Program-made: the position numbers and the translations under genes
Shown here: one piece after another, positions 34,388 to 42,929 of the stretch
Layout of the letters: each line of letters opens with the position of its first letter
Numbering within the stretch: position 1 is the first letter of the stretch
Assembly: GCF_900102615.1 (NCBI RefSeq)
Contig: NZ_FMYV01000010.1
Coordinates: 1 to 48,803, forward strand
Source of the DNA: Geotoga petraea
Lineage (GTDB): Bacteria > Thermotogota > Thermotogae > Petrotogales > Petrotogaceae
Direction of reading: 5' to 3'
DNA: 48,803 nucleotides
The notes under the pieces: model-generated
What the model was told of the DNA's origin: nothing
Database searches by the model: none
The model's input: only the letters and a program-made list of their open reading frames with translations

Positions 34388-35767
34388 CTATCTTAATAAA
34401 GAAAGTACGTTTTGTGGTAATTGGTTAGCTTGTGCTAGCATAGCGTTTGAAGATTGTAATAAAATTTGATCTCTTGTGAAGCTCATCATTTCTTTAGCCA
34501 TGTCAACATCTCTGATTCTTGATTCTGCAGCTGTCAAATTTTCACTTGATACGCTTAAATTATTAATTGTATGTTCTAATCTGTTTTGAGTAGCCCCTAA
34601 TGATGATCTTTCTGAAGAAACTTTTTCAATCGCTGACTGTATGGTTGTTATAGCCTTATTAGCTCCATCTTGAGTTGTAAGATCTATACTATTTACCCCA
34701 AGAGCCGAAGCGTTCATGTTATCTATAGACAATTTAGTATTTTGATCTTGATTTGCTCCTATGTGGAATGTAGCTGCATTATTTGTTAATGTGAGAGTAT
34801 TAGTAGTACTATCAGCACCGTGATTAGTTTTTAAATCAAAATTAAACCCTCCAATGCTTACTTCTCCATTTGTAGCAGCTAATCCAGAGCCTATAACACC
34901 AGTAGCTGTTGTGGATGCATCTGGTCTTGTTACAGTAATATTAGCTGTAGTATTATCTACTGTTAACTTTAAAGAACCTTCAGCATCAATATTATGAGTA
35001 CTAAAATTCAAGTTAAATCCACCAAAATCAGTTAAATTTGCATTTAAAGCAACTCCATCTTGAGCTTCTATTAATGAGCCATCAGGATTATATATTTCAA
35101 GTGTAGCATCAGTACCTGTAACATTTTTTGCAACAACCGTATATTCACCATAACTAATTTCAGCACCTGCGGTTAGTGTATAATCTCCAACTCCACCTGA
35201 AGAAGCTATGCTGTTTCCTCCCATTGCAATAGTATCCGTACCTGATGTTGTCATTGTTATAGTATATCCACCATCTTCCATATTTTCGCCAGTAGCGGAT
35301 AAATTATATAGCTTAGCTGTATTTGCAGTTGAATTTATTTTATTTCCCATATCGCCATTTAATAGTTTCTTTGTATTAAATTCAGTAGTATCGGCAATAC
35401 GTGTAATTTCAGATTTCAATTGGTCAATTTCATCTTGCATAGCTCCTCTATCAATACTTACATTTGTATCATTTGCTGATTGAACTGCAAGCTCTCTCAT
35501 TCTTTGTAAAATAGAATGTGTTTCTGTTAAAGCACCTTCAGCAGTTTGAATTAAAGATATACCATCTTGAGCATTTCTTGTAGCTTGATCTAATCCTCTG
35601 ATTTGTCCTCTCATTTTTTCTGAAATAGCTAAACCAGCAGCATCGTCTCCAGCTCTGTTAATTCTTAAACCTGAAGATAATTTTTCTAATGATTTACCCA
35701 TTGATGTGTTTGCACTACCTAAATTTCTCCATGCATTTAATGCATTCAAATTATGATTAATTCTCAT
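34388..35767 (-). CDS. fliC: Flagellin
   Basis: 459 residues. The N-terminal D0/D1 part (MRINHNLNALNAWRNLG...KSLEKLSSGLRINRAGDDAAGLAISEKMRGQI) and the C-terminal part (SSLGATQNRLEHTINNLSVSSENLTAAESRIRDVDMAKEM...LPQNVLSLLR) are textbook. The middle (about 150-360) is a Gly/Thr/Asn-rich variable domain exposed on the filament. The start at 35767 has CGGAGGTGTAGTT upstream. Driven by its own sigma28 promoter and probably under CsrA control; fliD lies directly upstream. Confidence 0.96.
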   Translation of the reverse strand: MRINHNLNALNAWRNLGSANTSMGKSLEKLSSGLRINRAGDDAAGLAISEKMRGQIRGLDQATRNAQDGISLIQTAEGALTETHSILQRMRELAVQSANDTNVSIDRGAMQDEIDQLKSEITRIADTTEFNTKKLLNGDMGNKINSTANTAKLYNLSATGENMEDGGYTITMTTSGTDTIAMGGNSIASSGGVGDYTLTAGAEISYGEYTVVAKNVTGTDATLEIYNPDGSLIEAQDGVALNANLTDFGGFNLNFSTHNIDAEGSLKLTVDNTTANITVTRPDASTTATGVIGSGLAATNGEVSIGGFNFDLKTNHGADSTTNTLTLTNNAATFHIGANQDQNTKLSIDNMNASALGVNSIDLTTQDGANKAITTIQSAIEKVSSERSSLGATQNRLEHTINNLSVSSENLTAAESRIRDVDMAKEMMSFTRDQILLQSSNAMLAQANQLPQNVLSLLR

Positions 35768-35772
35768 AACTA

Positions 35773-35808
35773 CACCTCCGTGTTTTTGTATTTTGCCATT
35801 CCTTTGGC
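35773..35808 (-). promoter_or_regulatory. Two CsrA-type sites in the flagellin leader
   Basis: The ribosome binding site itself reads ACACGGAGGTGT, an ACGGA within a small hairpin. About 20 bases upstream, GCCA-AAGGAA-TGGC presents AAGGA in a loop. Two ANGGA hairpins, one over the Shine-Dalgarno site, match the arrangement known for CsrA control of Bacillus hag. Confidence 0.65.
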
Positions 35809-35853
35809 TTTTTATTTTTAATTTTTTGCCCTTGGCAAAGGGTTTCATAAATA

Positions 35854-35880
35854 TTATCGTTCTATTTTTTTATAACTTTA
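35854..35880 (-). promoter_or_regulatory. Sigma28 (FliA/SigD) promoter of flagellin
   Basis: On the minus strand TAAAGTTA, exactly 11 bases, then AACGATAA. The consensus is TAAAGTTT-N11-GCCGATAA. Confidence 0.85.
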
Positions 35881-35899
35881 GAAAAATCTATAAATTAAT

Positions 35900-37759
35900 T
35901 TATCCGCCTAATCTGCTCATCATAAAAGACATTTGAGAATTCATATTACTAATCGCCTTTTCCATCGCTGAAAACTGTTGTACATATCTTAGTTCTTTTC
36001 TTTGCAGCTGATCCAGTAAATCGGTTAATCTTCCAGCGGTATCCCTCATTTGGATACCTATAGTACCATTTGTACCAGCTATGTTGTCTATATATCCTCC
36101 AAATTTAGTGTATTCATATGATGTGTCTTTTAAATCAGTTATGATTCCCTTGTTATATCTAGTTTTACCTCCGATTTCATAAGAAGTATTATTTGCGAAT
36201 AATTTATATACGTCTTCAAAATTATTTGAAAGGGCATCCTTTAATTTGTTTTCATCTATAGAAAGAAGACCTTTTATAGTATTATCATAATTATCTCCAA
36301 CATCTCCAGAAGATATACCAACCTGACCTAAAGAAGTGTATTCCGGCATTGTGTCATCTGAATTTGTTGTATCCCAATCTAATGTTTTATAAGCTATAGA
36401 TCTCATCTGATAAAATATTCTTTCTAAATTTCTATCTCCTTTTAATGTTCCTTGCATTTTTTGTTCATCTGTCATTTCTTCTTCTGGTATGTCAGTTAAT
36501 TTTTCCTCATGTAATTTTTCGTATATGTACTCCATAGTTTCGTTATATTTATCCACAAACCCCTGTATATTTTCAACTGCCTTATCTGTATCTTGGGTTA
36601 CTTCTACAGCTATTTTTTCTGTAGAGGTGTTGTTAACGTTAATACCAGTGTTATTATAATCAAAACTATTATCCCAAGATGTCAGAGTTGTAATAGGAGT
36701 GGTATCAGAAGAACTATTATATATTTCTATTTCTGCTTTTTGTCCTTGATTTATCGTTTCAGAGCCACTCATTCCTAATTTGTTCAATAAATTTGTAGTG
36801 GTATCATCTGTTACATTTAAACCAACTGGGCCTGTTTCAATGTTTCTTATTGATATATTTTTTGAATTGTTATCAAAAGAAGCAAAAACTCCAGCTTCTG
36901 AATTGTTGACCTGGCTAATGAACCCACTCAAAGTTGTGTCTTGATTAACTGTAATATCTGTTCCATTTATATTTATGGTACTCTCTGCTGTGATATCTAT
37001 TAAATTAGATAATTTCATTGAAGAATAGTCTATTACATCTGAAGAACTCTCAAAGGTACTTGTACCTGTGTCATATGTTGAAAAAGCCATATCAAAAACT
37101 TCCGCAAAGTTGGAAGTATCAGAAGCATTTCCCAAAGAAATGTCTTGTATAGCGTTTGTACCCGTGTTGTCTGAAATAGATAATTTCCCATCTACTAAAT
37201 CTGCCTTTAATTCATTTCCTGAATCACTATCAATTTGATCAATTATATCTTGAATTGTCGTTGTGTCATCTATATTTAATACAAATGATTGATCAGCTCC
37301 ATCATTATAGTTTATTGTGTATGTTCCAGTTTCTGGAGTTATATTTTGATCCATATCTATAAATTTTGTATTATTTGCGATTTTAGAATAATCAAAACCA
37401 ACAGAGTTTTGAAAAGTCATGTTGGATGAAGATGCTGTTTGATTTACTTTTACGTAAAAGTTTGAATCCAGAGATGTTGGATTGGCTGTAGTTTTTAGTA
37501 CATTTTCATTTGATGATGTCGCTGTTTTTGGATTTAGATTTGATTGAAATCTCATTTTTAGAGCTTCGTCCCAAAATTCTTCTAATTTATCGTCAACTTC
37601 CATCCAAGATTTTTGTTGTAAAGCTAAATCATTATATTTTTCTTCAACTCGTGTTAATGGCTGTCTTTCAGCTTTCATCAAAGCATCTATCATAGCTCCT
37701 GTGTCCATGCCAGATGAGATACCGAGCATTTGGAAATTACCTAAATAACTGTTATCCAT
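35900..37759 (-). CDS. fliD: Flagellar filament cap protein, FliD
   Basis: 619 residues. It caps the growing filament and folds flagellin monomers. The N-terminal MLGISSGMDTGAMIDALMKAERQPLTRVEEKYNDLALQQKSWMEVD is the FliD signature, and the C-terminal coiled coil (DLLDQLQRKELRYVQQFSAMEKAISNMNSQMSFM) is intact; the middle carries Thr/Asn-rich beta domains. ATG 37759 is 8 bases after GGAGG; a GTG three codons earlier is too close. It lies between two sigma28 promoters, one for itself and one for flagellin. Confidence 0.95.
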   Translation of the reverse strand: MDNSYLGNFQMLGISSGMDTGAMIDALMKAERQPLTRVEEKYNDLALQQKSWMEVDDKLEEFWDEALKMRFQSNLNPKTATSSNENVLKTTANPTSLDSNFYVKVNQTASSSNMTFQNSVGFDYSKIANNTKFIDMDQNITPETGTYTINYNDGADQSFVLNIDDTTTIQDIIDQIDSDSGNELKADLVDGKLSISDNTGTNAIQDISLGNASDTSNFAEVFDMAFSTYDTGTSTFESSSDVIDYSSMKLSNLIDITAESTININGTDITVNQDTTLSGFISQVNNSEAGVFASFDNNSKNISIRNIETGPVGLNVTDDTTTNLLNKLGMSGSETINQGQKAEIEIYNSSSDTTPITTLTSWDNSFDYNNTGINVNNTSTEKIAVEVTQDTDKAVENIQGFVDKYNETMEYIYEKLHEEKLTDIPEEEMTDEQKMQGTLKGDRNLERIFYQMRSIAYKTLDWDTTNSDDTMPEYTSLGQVGISSGDVGDNYDNTIKGLLSIDENKLKDALSNNFEDVYKLFANNTSYEIGGKTRYNKGIITDLKDTSYEYTKFGGYIDNIAGTNGTIGIQMRDTAGRLTDLLDQLQRKELRYVQQFSAMEKAISNMNSQMSFMMSRLGG

Positions 37760-37764
37760 TTCAT

Positions 37765-37780
37765 TCACCTCCGTGTGAAT
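37765..37780 (-). promoter_or_regulatory. CsrA-type hairpin over the fliD ribosome binding site
   Basis: TTCAC-ACGGAG-GTGAA: a perfect 5-bp stem displaying ACGGA, with GGAGG being the ribosome binding site itself. Confidence 0.65.
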
Positions 37781-37795
37781 TTTCTTTTCATTATT

Positions 37796-37822
37796 TTATC
37801 GTCTCATTACTATTATACTTTA
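37796..37822 (-). promoter_or_regulatory. Sigma28 promoter of fliD
   Basis: On the minus strand TAAAGTAT, 11 bases, GACGATAA, about 40 bases before the ATG. Confidence 0.82.
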
Positions 37823-37830
37823 TTTATAAG

Positions 37831-37858
37831 TAAAAATCCCCAACTAAAGTTGAGGATT
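37831..37858 (-). terminator. Terminator of the accessory operon
   Basis: AATCCTCAACT / AGTTGGGGATT on the minus strand, followed by TTTTTA, just after the stop of the 99-residue gene. Confidence 0.8.
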
Positions 37859-38156
37859 AAATGGTTTTTCCATTTTTTTCTAATTCCAGTATTAGTTTTA
37901 TTATGAATCTTTCAATATTTTCGTATTTTCTGTAGTTATCTGGCAGGTGATCACGAATGACTTTTTCAATAAATCTTAGTTTTTTATTTTTTCTTGGAAT
38001 ATTATATTTTTCAGCAAACCAGTTTATGAATCTAAGAACTTCATATTTATCGTATCTTTTTAGTAATACATCTCCATATTTTTCTCTATTTTCTAAATAA
38101 GAGAATGTATAGTCTTTGAATATCAAATCTCTTTGAGTATATTTTTTAAAATCCAT
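37857..38156 (-). CDS. Hypothetical protein, 99 residues
   Basis: Not recognised. A soluble, basic, helix-rich protein with aromatic residues (DLIFKDYTFSYLENREKYGD, FINWFAEKYNIPRKNKK). ATG 38156 has AAAGGAT upstream. It is the last gene of a five-gene minus-strand array from 41680 and is followed by a terminator; its 13-base gap to the gene before suggests co-transcription. Confidence 0.65.
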   Translation of the reverse strand: MDFKKYTQRDLIFKDYTFSYLENREKYGDVLLKRYDKYEVLRFINWFAEKYNIPRKNKKLRFIEKVIRDHLPDNYRKYENIERFIIKLILELEKNGKTI

Positions 38157-38169
38157 ATTATCATATCCT

Positions 38170-38832
38170 TTATTTTATTTTTCTAGAAATTTCTTTCAAA
38201 CTGTCGCTAATTTCAAATAAAGGGTCTTTTGAATGAATTCTTATATCTTTAAATTCATTAGTATCTAATAAAAATTCTGATTCATACTCTTTACCAATAA
38301 TGTCTTTATATTCTACATTTACTTTGAACTTAATAAAGTTTGGTTTAAAAATATTCTTAAATAAAAATTCTCTTTTTTCATTTGGCATAAAATTTTTAAC
38401 ACCATTTCTGAAAAATTCTAAGTCATTCAATAAGTCATTTTTATTATCGAAAATAGGTATTTTTTTTGATAAAATCACCTTTAGATCATAAGCAACACCT
38501 TTACCTTTGTTTTCAACAACTATAGCAAATGGTCCTTGTCTTTGTTTATCATAATCTAAATATACCAAAATATTTGGTTTTATTTCATTTTCTATGATTT
38601 TTTGGTTTAAATCTATTAGCTTTTTATTATCTTTTCTTTGTAAGTGCGTAATGATTAGTAAAATTACAGTGGCAAAAAATGCTGCCCAAGAAGACAAGTT
38701 CCCAAAAATATCCCAAAACCCTTTATCAATATTTAGTTTTATCGTATCTCCAATTAAAATAGAATTAGATCTGAAGTTCTCTAAAAATTTGAAAAACCTA
38801 TCTATTATTGTATTAAATGAATTTATAACAAT
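38170..38832 (-). CDS. Membrane-anchored hypothetical protein, probable ATT start
   Basis: From ATT 38832 the frame gives 220 residues: an amphipathic N-terminus (VINSFNTIIDRFFKFLENF), a single membrane helix (about 48-62, WAAFFATVILLIITH) and a cytoplasmic beta-rich domain (IKPNILVYLDYDKQRQGPFAIVVENKGKGVAYDLKVIL). No ATG, GTG or TTG exists upstream of TTG 38697, which lacks a good ribosome binding site, whereas a strong GGGGGGAGGG lies at 38841-38850 just before the ATT. A start at 38697 would give 175 residues beginning right before the helix. Function unknown; the beta domain resembles those in other small membrane proteins of defence loci only in general style. Confidence 0.55.
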   Translation of the reverse strand: MVINSFNTIIDRFFKFLENFRSNSILIGDTIKLNIDKGFWDIFGNLSSWAAFFATVILLIITHLQRKDNKKLIDLNQKIIENEIKPNILVYLDYDKQRQGPFAIVVENKGKGVAYDLKVILSKKIPIFDNKNDLLNDLEFFRNGVKNFMPNEKREFLFKNIFKPNFIKFKVNVEYKDIIGKEYESEFLLDTNEFKDIRIHSKDPLFEISDSLKEISRKIK

Positions 38833-38858
38833 AAATATAACCCTCCCCCCTCAATATT

Positions 38859-39689
38859 TTATTTTGACAATATTTTTTCTAAAATATCCATTTCTTTTAT
38901 TTCAAATTTTTTGTAGTCTTTATTTTCAAGCCATATTTGTCCATCTTTGTCTTTTTTTATATTTCTTTTGATGTTTTGAAAATTCTTTTTAGAAATTATC
39001 GAGAATTTTGAATTTTCATTTATGTTATATATAACTATTAAAAAATCATAATTAATGACTTCATTATATATTTTGTTGATTTGAACAGCTGTATTTTCTC
39101 TTACCGCTCTAACAAATAATTTTTTATTTTTTGTATTTTTCTTTTCAATAATAATGACATTATCTTCATTTTCTCCATAAAAAGTAATTTTTTCAACGTC
39201 TTTTAAATATTTAGAATTATTTATTTTACCTATTAATTCCTTCAGCCCTTGATTTCTTGTTTTAACCTTTGTTTTTACCTTTTTACTCATTTTAAGAAAG
39301 ATTGAAATAAGATCTTGAAATACTAAATCTAAATTATAACTCAATACTTTTTTGCTGTATTTTTCCCTACTTATAGAATGTGCGTAAAAATTTCTTATAA
39401 ATGAAAAATAATTTTCTAACTTGTTTTTTCCTTCTAAAGGATAAAAAGTAATTGGATAATTCAAATTTTTATTAAAAGAATATATATTTTCTAAAATTAA
39501 ATCACTAATTATTTGTTTTTGATTAATAAAATCCATTATGCTATAGATTTTTTCTATAGTATTTCTTTTCTCACCAATTATTTTAGACAAAGCACTTGTA
39601 TAAGTATTATCTTGTTTAAAAAAATTTTTTAATTCTTCATTATCAAAATGCATTTTCATTTGAGTTAGATTACTGGCATACTTTTTCAT
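38859..39689 (-). CDS. HEPN-like protein, 276 residues
   Basis: Residues ~20-140 are helical and contain FSFIRNFYAHSISREKY: R99-N-x-x-x-H104 is the Rx4H motif with a polar residue after R that marks HEPN ribonuclease domains. Residues ~165-270 form a different, beta-rich domain (ENEDNVIIIEKKN...KLFVRAV...NYDFLIVIYNINE). HEPN proteins often cut RNA in toxin-antitoxin and antiphage systems; this assignment is from the motif alone. ATG 39689 lies inside the preceding gene (20-base overlap), so the two are coupled. Confidence 0.6.
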   Translation of the reverse strand: MKKYASNLTQMKMHFDNEELKNFFKQDNTYTSALSKIIGEKRNTIEKIYSIMDFINQKQIISDLILENIYSFNKNLNYPITFYPLEGKNKLENYFSFIRNFYAHSISREKYSKKVLSYNLDLVFQDLISIFLKMSKKVKTKVKTRNQGLKELIGKINNSKYLKDVEKITFYGENEDNVIIIEKKNTKNKKLFVRAVRENTAVQINKIYNEVINYDFLIVIYNINENSKFSIISKKNFQNIKRNIKKDKDGQIWLENKDYKKFEIKEMDILEKILSK

Positions 39690-40020
39690 TATTTAGCTTA
39701 TACTCTACAAGCTCATAATCATAATTTGTTATATTATATTCTTTAATGAAATATCCCATTATTTCAATCAAGATCTCTTCTGATTTATTAATTAATATAT
39801 CTAATAATGCCCCTCCATAATCTCTTTTAAATACATCTTCTTTTATTATAAAAAGAATTTCATTTATAGATTTACTACTATAAATACATTCAATAAAATC
39901 ATTATCAATTGATATATTTAATAAATCGTTTAAATAAAAAGAATGATTATAAATTTTATATTTTAAATAACATCTTTCCTGTGCTGTATTTACAAAGTCT
40001 TTTTTGGGGTTAATCTTCAT
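39670..40020 (-). CDS. Hypothetical protein, 116 residues
   Basis: Not recognised. Acidic and helical (NSFYLNDLL... is typical of its style: FIECIYSSKSINEILFIIKED, GGALLDILINKSEEILIEIMGYFIKEY), with two cysteines and no membrane segment. ATG 40020 has AAAGGGGGT upstream. It overlaps the HEPN-like gene by 20 bases, so its protein may bind or restrain that partner, as small upstream genes do in toxin-antitoxin pairs; this is inference. Confidence 0.65.
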   Translation of the reverse strand: MKINPKKDFVNTAQERCYLKYKIYNHSFYLNDLLNISIDNDFIECIYSSKSINEILFIIKEDVFKRDYGGALLDILINKSEEILIEIMGYFIKEYNITNYDYELVEYKLNNEKVCQ

Positions 40021-40144
40021 ACTTAACCCCCTTTCATTTTTTCTTTTTTCATATTATTTTCATTAAAATATTCATTATTATATAACTCATAAATTTCTAA
40101 ATAAGCTATGATTCTTTATTATTAAATATGTTACTTGTGTAAAA

Positions 40145-41680
40145 TCAATATTTATAGATCGATCTTTTTACTGATTTAAAAATACCCTTTTTATTTTTAA
40201 CCTTAATATCTTTTGGGCAGAGGTAATATCTAACATTATTTTTTCTATTGATTATTACTTTTTTCCCCATCGATAAGAAATCATATATTAGTACTTCATC
40301 ACTATAAGGAATAACCCACCATTTTCTCAAATAAAAAAGATTTTTATTATCAAAATTATAATACATTTTATTATCTTTTGATAAATACATTATATTCAGA
40401 TAGTCTAAAGCTTTTCTAATAAATATTTTTTGAGATGGTGAGTTTTCTGTAACATTGTAAAAATTATTATTCTCATTTAGTGATTTAGCAATTGATTCGT
40501 CTGGATGATTTTTGTAATTTGTGCCAGAAGAAACTATAAAATTCATATTTTTCTCTTCAGAAAATTCATAATTATAATTATTTTTTGAGCCATGGTGAGG
40601 TATTTGAATGATATATATATTCTTCCAATATCTTTTGTATATATTTTGAATATTTAAATTTTCTTTTTTTATATTTCCATCACCAGTATATAGACACCCA
40701 TGTTTTCCATTATTAGGCTCTAATTTTTTAATTCTTTTATGGAGGAAGTATAATCTTTCATTTTGATTTAAGTATTTCAATGTTTTAAAGTTTTTAACTT
40801 TGCTTTTATACTTCTTCTCATTTAAAATAAGTCTATCAAAACAAATTGTGATTTTTCTGATATTTATTTTTTCTTTTCCAGAATATAAAAACATAGATGA
40901 ATCATTCAAATTTTTAAAAAATTCTTTATACACATCTATTATTTTTTCAATATTTTCTTTGTAATTTTCTGGGATCAATATATCTATGTCTTTTTCCTTT
41001 AATCTACTGCTGATTTTACTATAATATTCTTTACATTTATGATTATAAAGACTATAAACCCATAAATTAGAATTTTTTGAAGATTCACTAATGTTTTGAC
41101 TAATATTAATTTTTAAAAACTTTTTATCATATACTTCAATTTTATTTTTATACTCTGATAATAAATTAGAAAAATCAATCCCTTCTTCAAAAAAAGGTTC
41201 TTTGCGATTTTCCTCATAATAATCAGGGTGTTTTTTTATTATTGTTATGTTATTTAATTTTTCAATTGTTTCTTCATTAAAATTGTAATTTTGTAAATAT
41301 TTATAATTTTTTAGTTGATCATAATAACTATAATTTAAAAACTTGACTGATTCATAGTTACTATGAATCAAACTATTTGATACTTCTATTATGACTTCTT
41401 TCTTTAACAAATACGGAATTATAATCATTTTTATTTCTGATTTTTGTAATAATTTTTCTATACCACTAATATGGTCATTATGAAAATGCGATATAAAAAG
41501 AATATCTATTGTTTTTGAATTGAAATTATTTATGCTTTTTTCTAATGCTTTTTTGTTATTAGAACCACAATCATAAACAATGTTGAATTCTTTTCCATCA
41601 TCAAATTTCAGTTTTTCACTGTAAAATGCTCCTTGCCCAACTGGCCAAAAAATCCTTTCCACTGATTTTATATATTTCAT
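40145..41680 (-). CDS. Metallo-beta-lactamase-fold protein, ComEC/Rec2 type, 511 residues
   Basis: The metal-binding pattern is complete: HFHNDH (65-70), TGDGN (TGD at 332-334), PHHGS (H362, H363) and NHPD (H392). The start VERIFWPVGQGAF matches the free ComEC-like MBL proteins, which have no membrane domain. A long insert (about 110-320) separates the first motifs from the rest. Such enzymes are nucleases or phosphodiesterases and recur in antiphage loci. ATG 41680 has GGGAGGAT upstream. First gene of the five-gene array; 124 bases separate it from the next. Confidence 0.8.
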   Translation of the reverse strand: MKYIKSVERIFWPVGQGAFYSEKLKFDDGKEFNIVYDCGSNNKKALEKSINNFNSKTIDILFISHFHNDHISGIEKLLQKSEIKMIIIPYLLKKEVIIEVSNSLIHSNYESVKFLNYSYYDQLKNYKYLQNYNFNEETIEKLNNITIIKKHPDYYEENRKEPFFEEGIDFSNLLSEYKNKIEVYDKKFLKINISQNISESSKNSNLWVYSLYNHKCKEYYSKISSRLKEKDIDILIPENYKENIEKIIDVYKEFFKNLNDSSMFLYSGKEKINIRKITICFDRLILNEKKYKSKVKNFKTLKYLNQNERLYFLHKRIKKLEPNNGKHGCLYTGDGNIKKENLNIQNIYKRYWKNIYIIQIPHHGSKNNYNYEFSEEKNMNFIVSSGTNYKNHPDESIAKSLNENNNFYNVTENSPSQKIFIRKALDYLNIMYLSKDNKMYYNFDNKNLFYLRKWWVIPYSDEVLIYDFLSMGKKVIINRKNNVRYYLCPKDIKVKNKKGIFKSVKRSIYKY

Positions 41681-41896
41681 TTCCCATCCTCCCTGCTTGT
41701 TATATTTTTATTTTATATTATTTTCAATTTTCAATCAAATTATATGTTAATTATTTAATTAATTTTTGTTGTATTTCTGTTATTGTTTGTTTAGATAGAT
41801 ATCTAAATATTTTCATTTTAAAATTAAAAACATAACTACAAAAGAAATCATATTTTTGGTTGACTATTATTTTTTAAGTTTTTTATTCTTGAATCT

Positions 41897-42807
41897 GCTA
41901 TAAGGTTTCAAATGGTTTTTCAATTAATAACAATACTGTAGAAGAAGAATGGCTATATCATAGACCAAAAGGAAGAGAAGCAAGAATTTTTGAAAGAAGT
42001 AACGGAGAATTTATTAGAGGTAAAGATTTCAGTGAAGGGAAAGATGTTGAAGATAAAACTAAACCTAATACCCTTTTTTTATCTTCTTTATCTCAGTGGA
42101 ACAGTAAAACCGCTAAAAGAATTTTAGAAAGCATTAAAAATATTAACATTTTAAATACTTCTACAGCTATAGGACCTTTTATTACTATTGATTTAATAGA
42201 AAAAGGTGAAATTACAAAAGATGATGTTTTAGATTTTTTAAAACTATCGGACTTTGGTATTAATGATTTTAGCATTGAAAATAAAGAACTTGATTTCTCA
42301 AAATTACCTAAAGGTATCCAAGAGTTAATAAAAAATTCTAATCCTGATGAATTTAAAATACCTGATAAATATTATTCCACAAAGATAAATCCAGTTCATT
42401 TTTCTTATGATAAAAATGAAAAATCGAGTGTAGTTTTAGATTTTGAAAAAGAAGAATCTGAAGGTACTAAAAGAGGTTGAGTTTTATTAATAGATGAGTT
42501 AGATACAAGTATTCATCCTTTATTATTAGATAAAATTATAGATCTTTTTAATTCAGAATATAATAAAAATAAAGCTCAGTTAATTTTTTCTACTCATAAC
42601 ACAAGAATTTTAAAAAATCAAACTTTGAACAAAGATAATATATGGTTCGCTACAAAAAATAAATATGGAGTGTCAGAACTTTTTTCATTATTAGAAATCA
42701 AGAATGTTAGAAGATCTGGTAACTTTGAAAATGAATACTTATCTGGAAGATATGGGGCTATACCTTATATTAATGATATTTTAGACAGAGTTGATGTTGA
42801 TGAATAA
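41897..42807 (+). pseudogene. Decayed AAA15/OLD-type ATPase (RloA/AbiLii-like)
   Basis: The frame reads SINNNTVEEEWLYHRPKGREARIFERSNGEF, typical of the middle of abortive-infection ATPases, then ends at TGA 42478-42480 and continues in the same frame with VLLIDELDTSIHPLLLDKI (Walker B) and LIFSTHNTRIL. The N-terminal part with Walker A is missing, and about 15 residues that normally lie between SEGTK and the Walker B strand are deleted next to the stop. So it is truncated, has an internal deletion and has a nonsense codon. Its partner gene (RloB-like) is not present. Confidence 0.85.
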
Positions 42808-42812
42808 ACGAA

Positions 42813-42845
42813 AAGCTATGATTTTTTATAATCATAGCTTTTTTA
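42813..42845 (+). terminator. Terminator after the ATPase pseudogene
   Basis: Perfect 11-bp stem AAGCTATGATT / AATCATAGCTT and a T run; still intact although the gene is dead. Confidence 0.9.
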
Positions 42846-42929
42846 TATTTTTATTGATATTTTTAAAATTTTTCTATTCTTAGGTATTTCTATTTATTTA
42901 ATTATCTATCTAAATAAAAAATTTAATCC

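Noticed and set aside
42478-42480. TGA as recoded tryptophan or selenocysteine in the ATPase gene
   Set aside because: The gene also lacks its N-terminus and about 15 internal residues, no SECIS-like hairpin is seen, and TGA is a normal stop for purM, prolyl oligopeptidase, cls and the kinase gene here.
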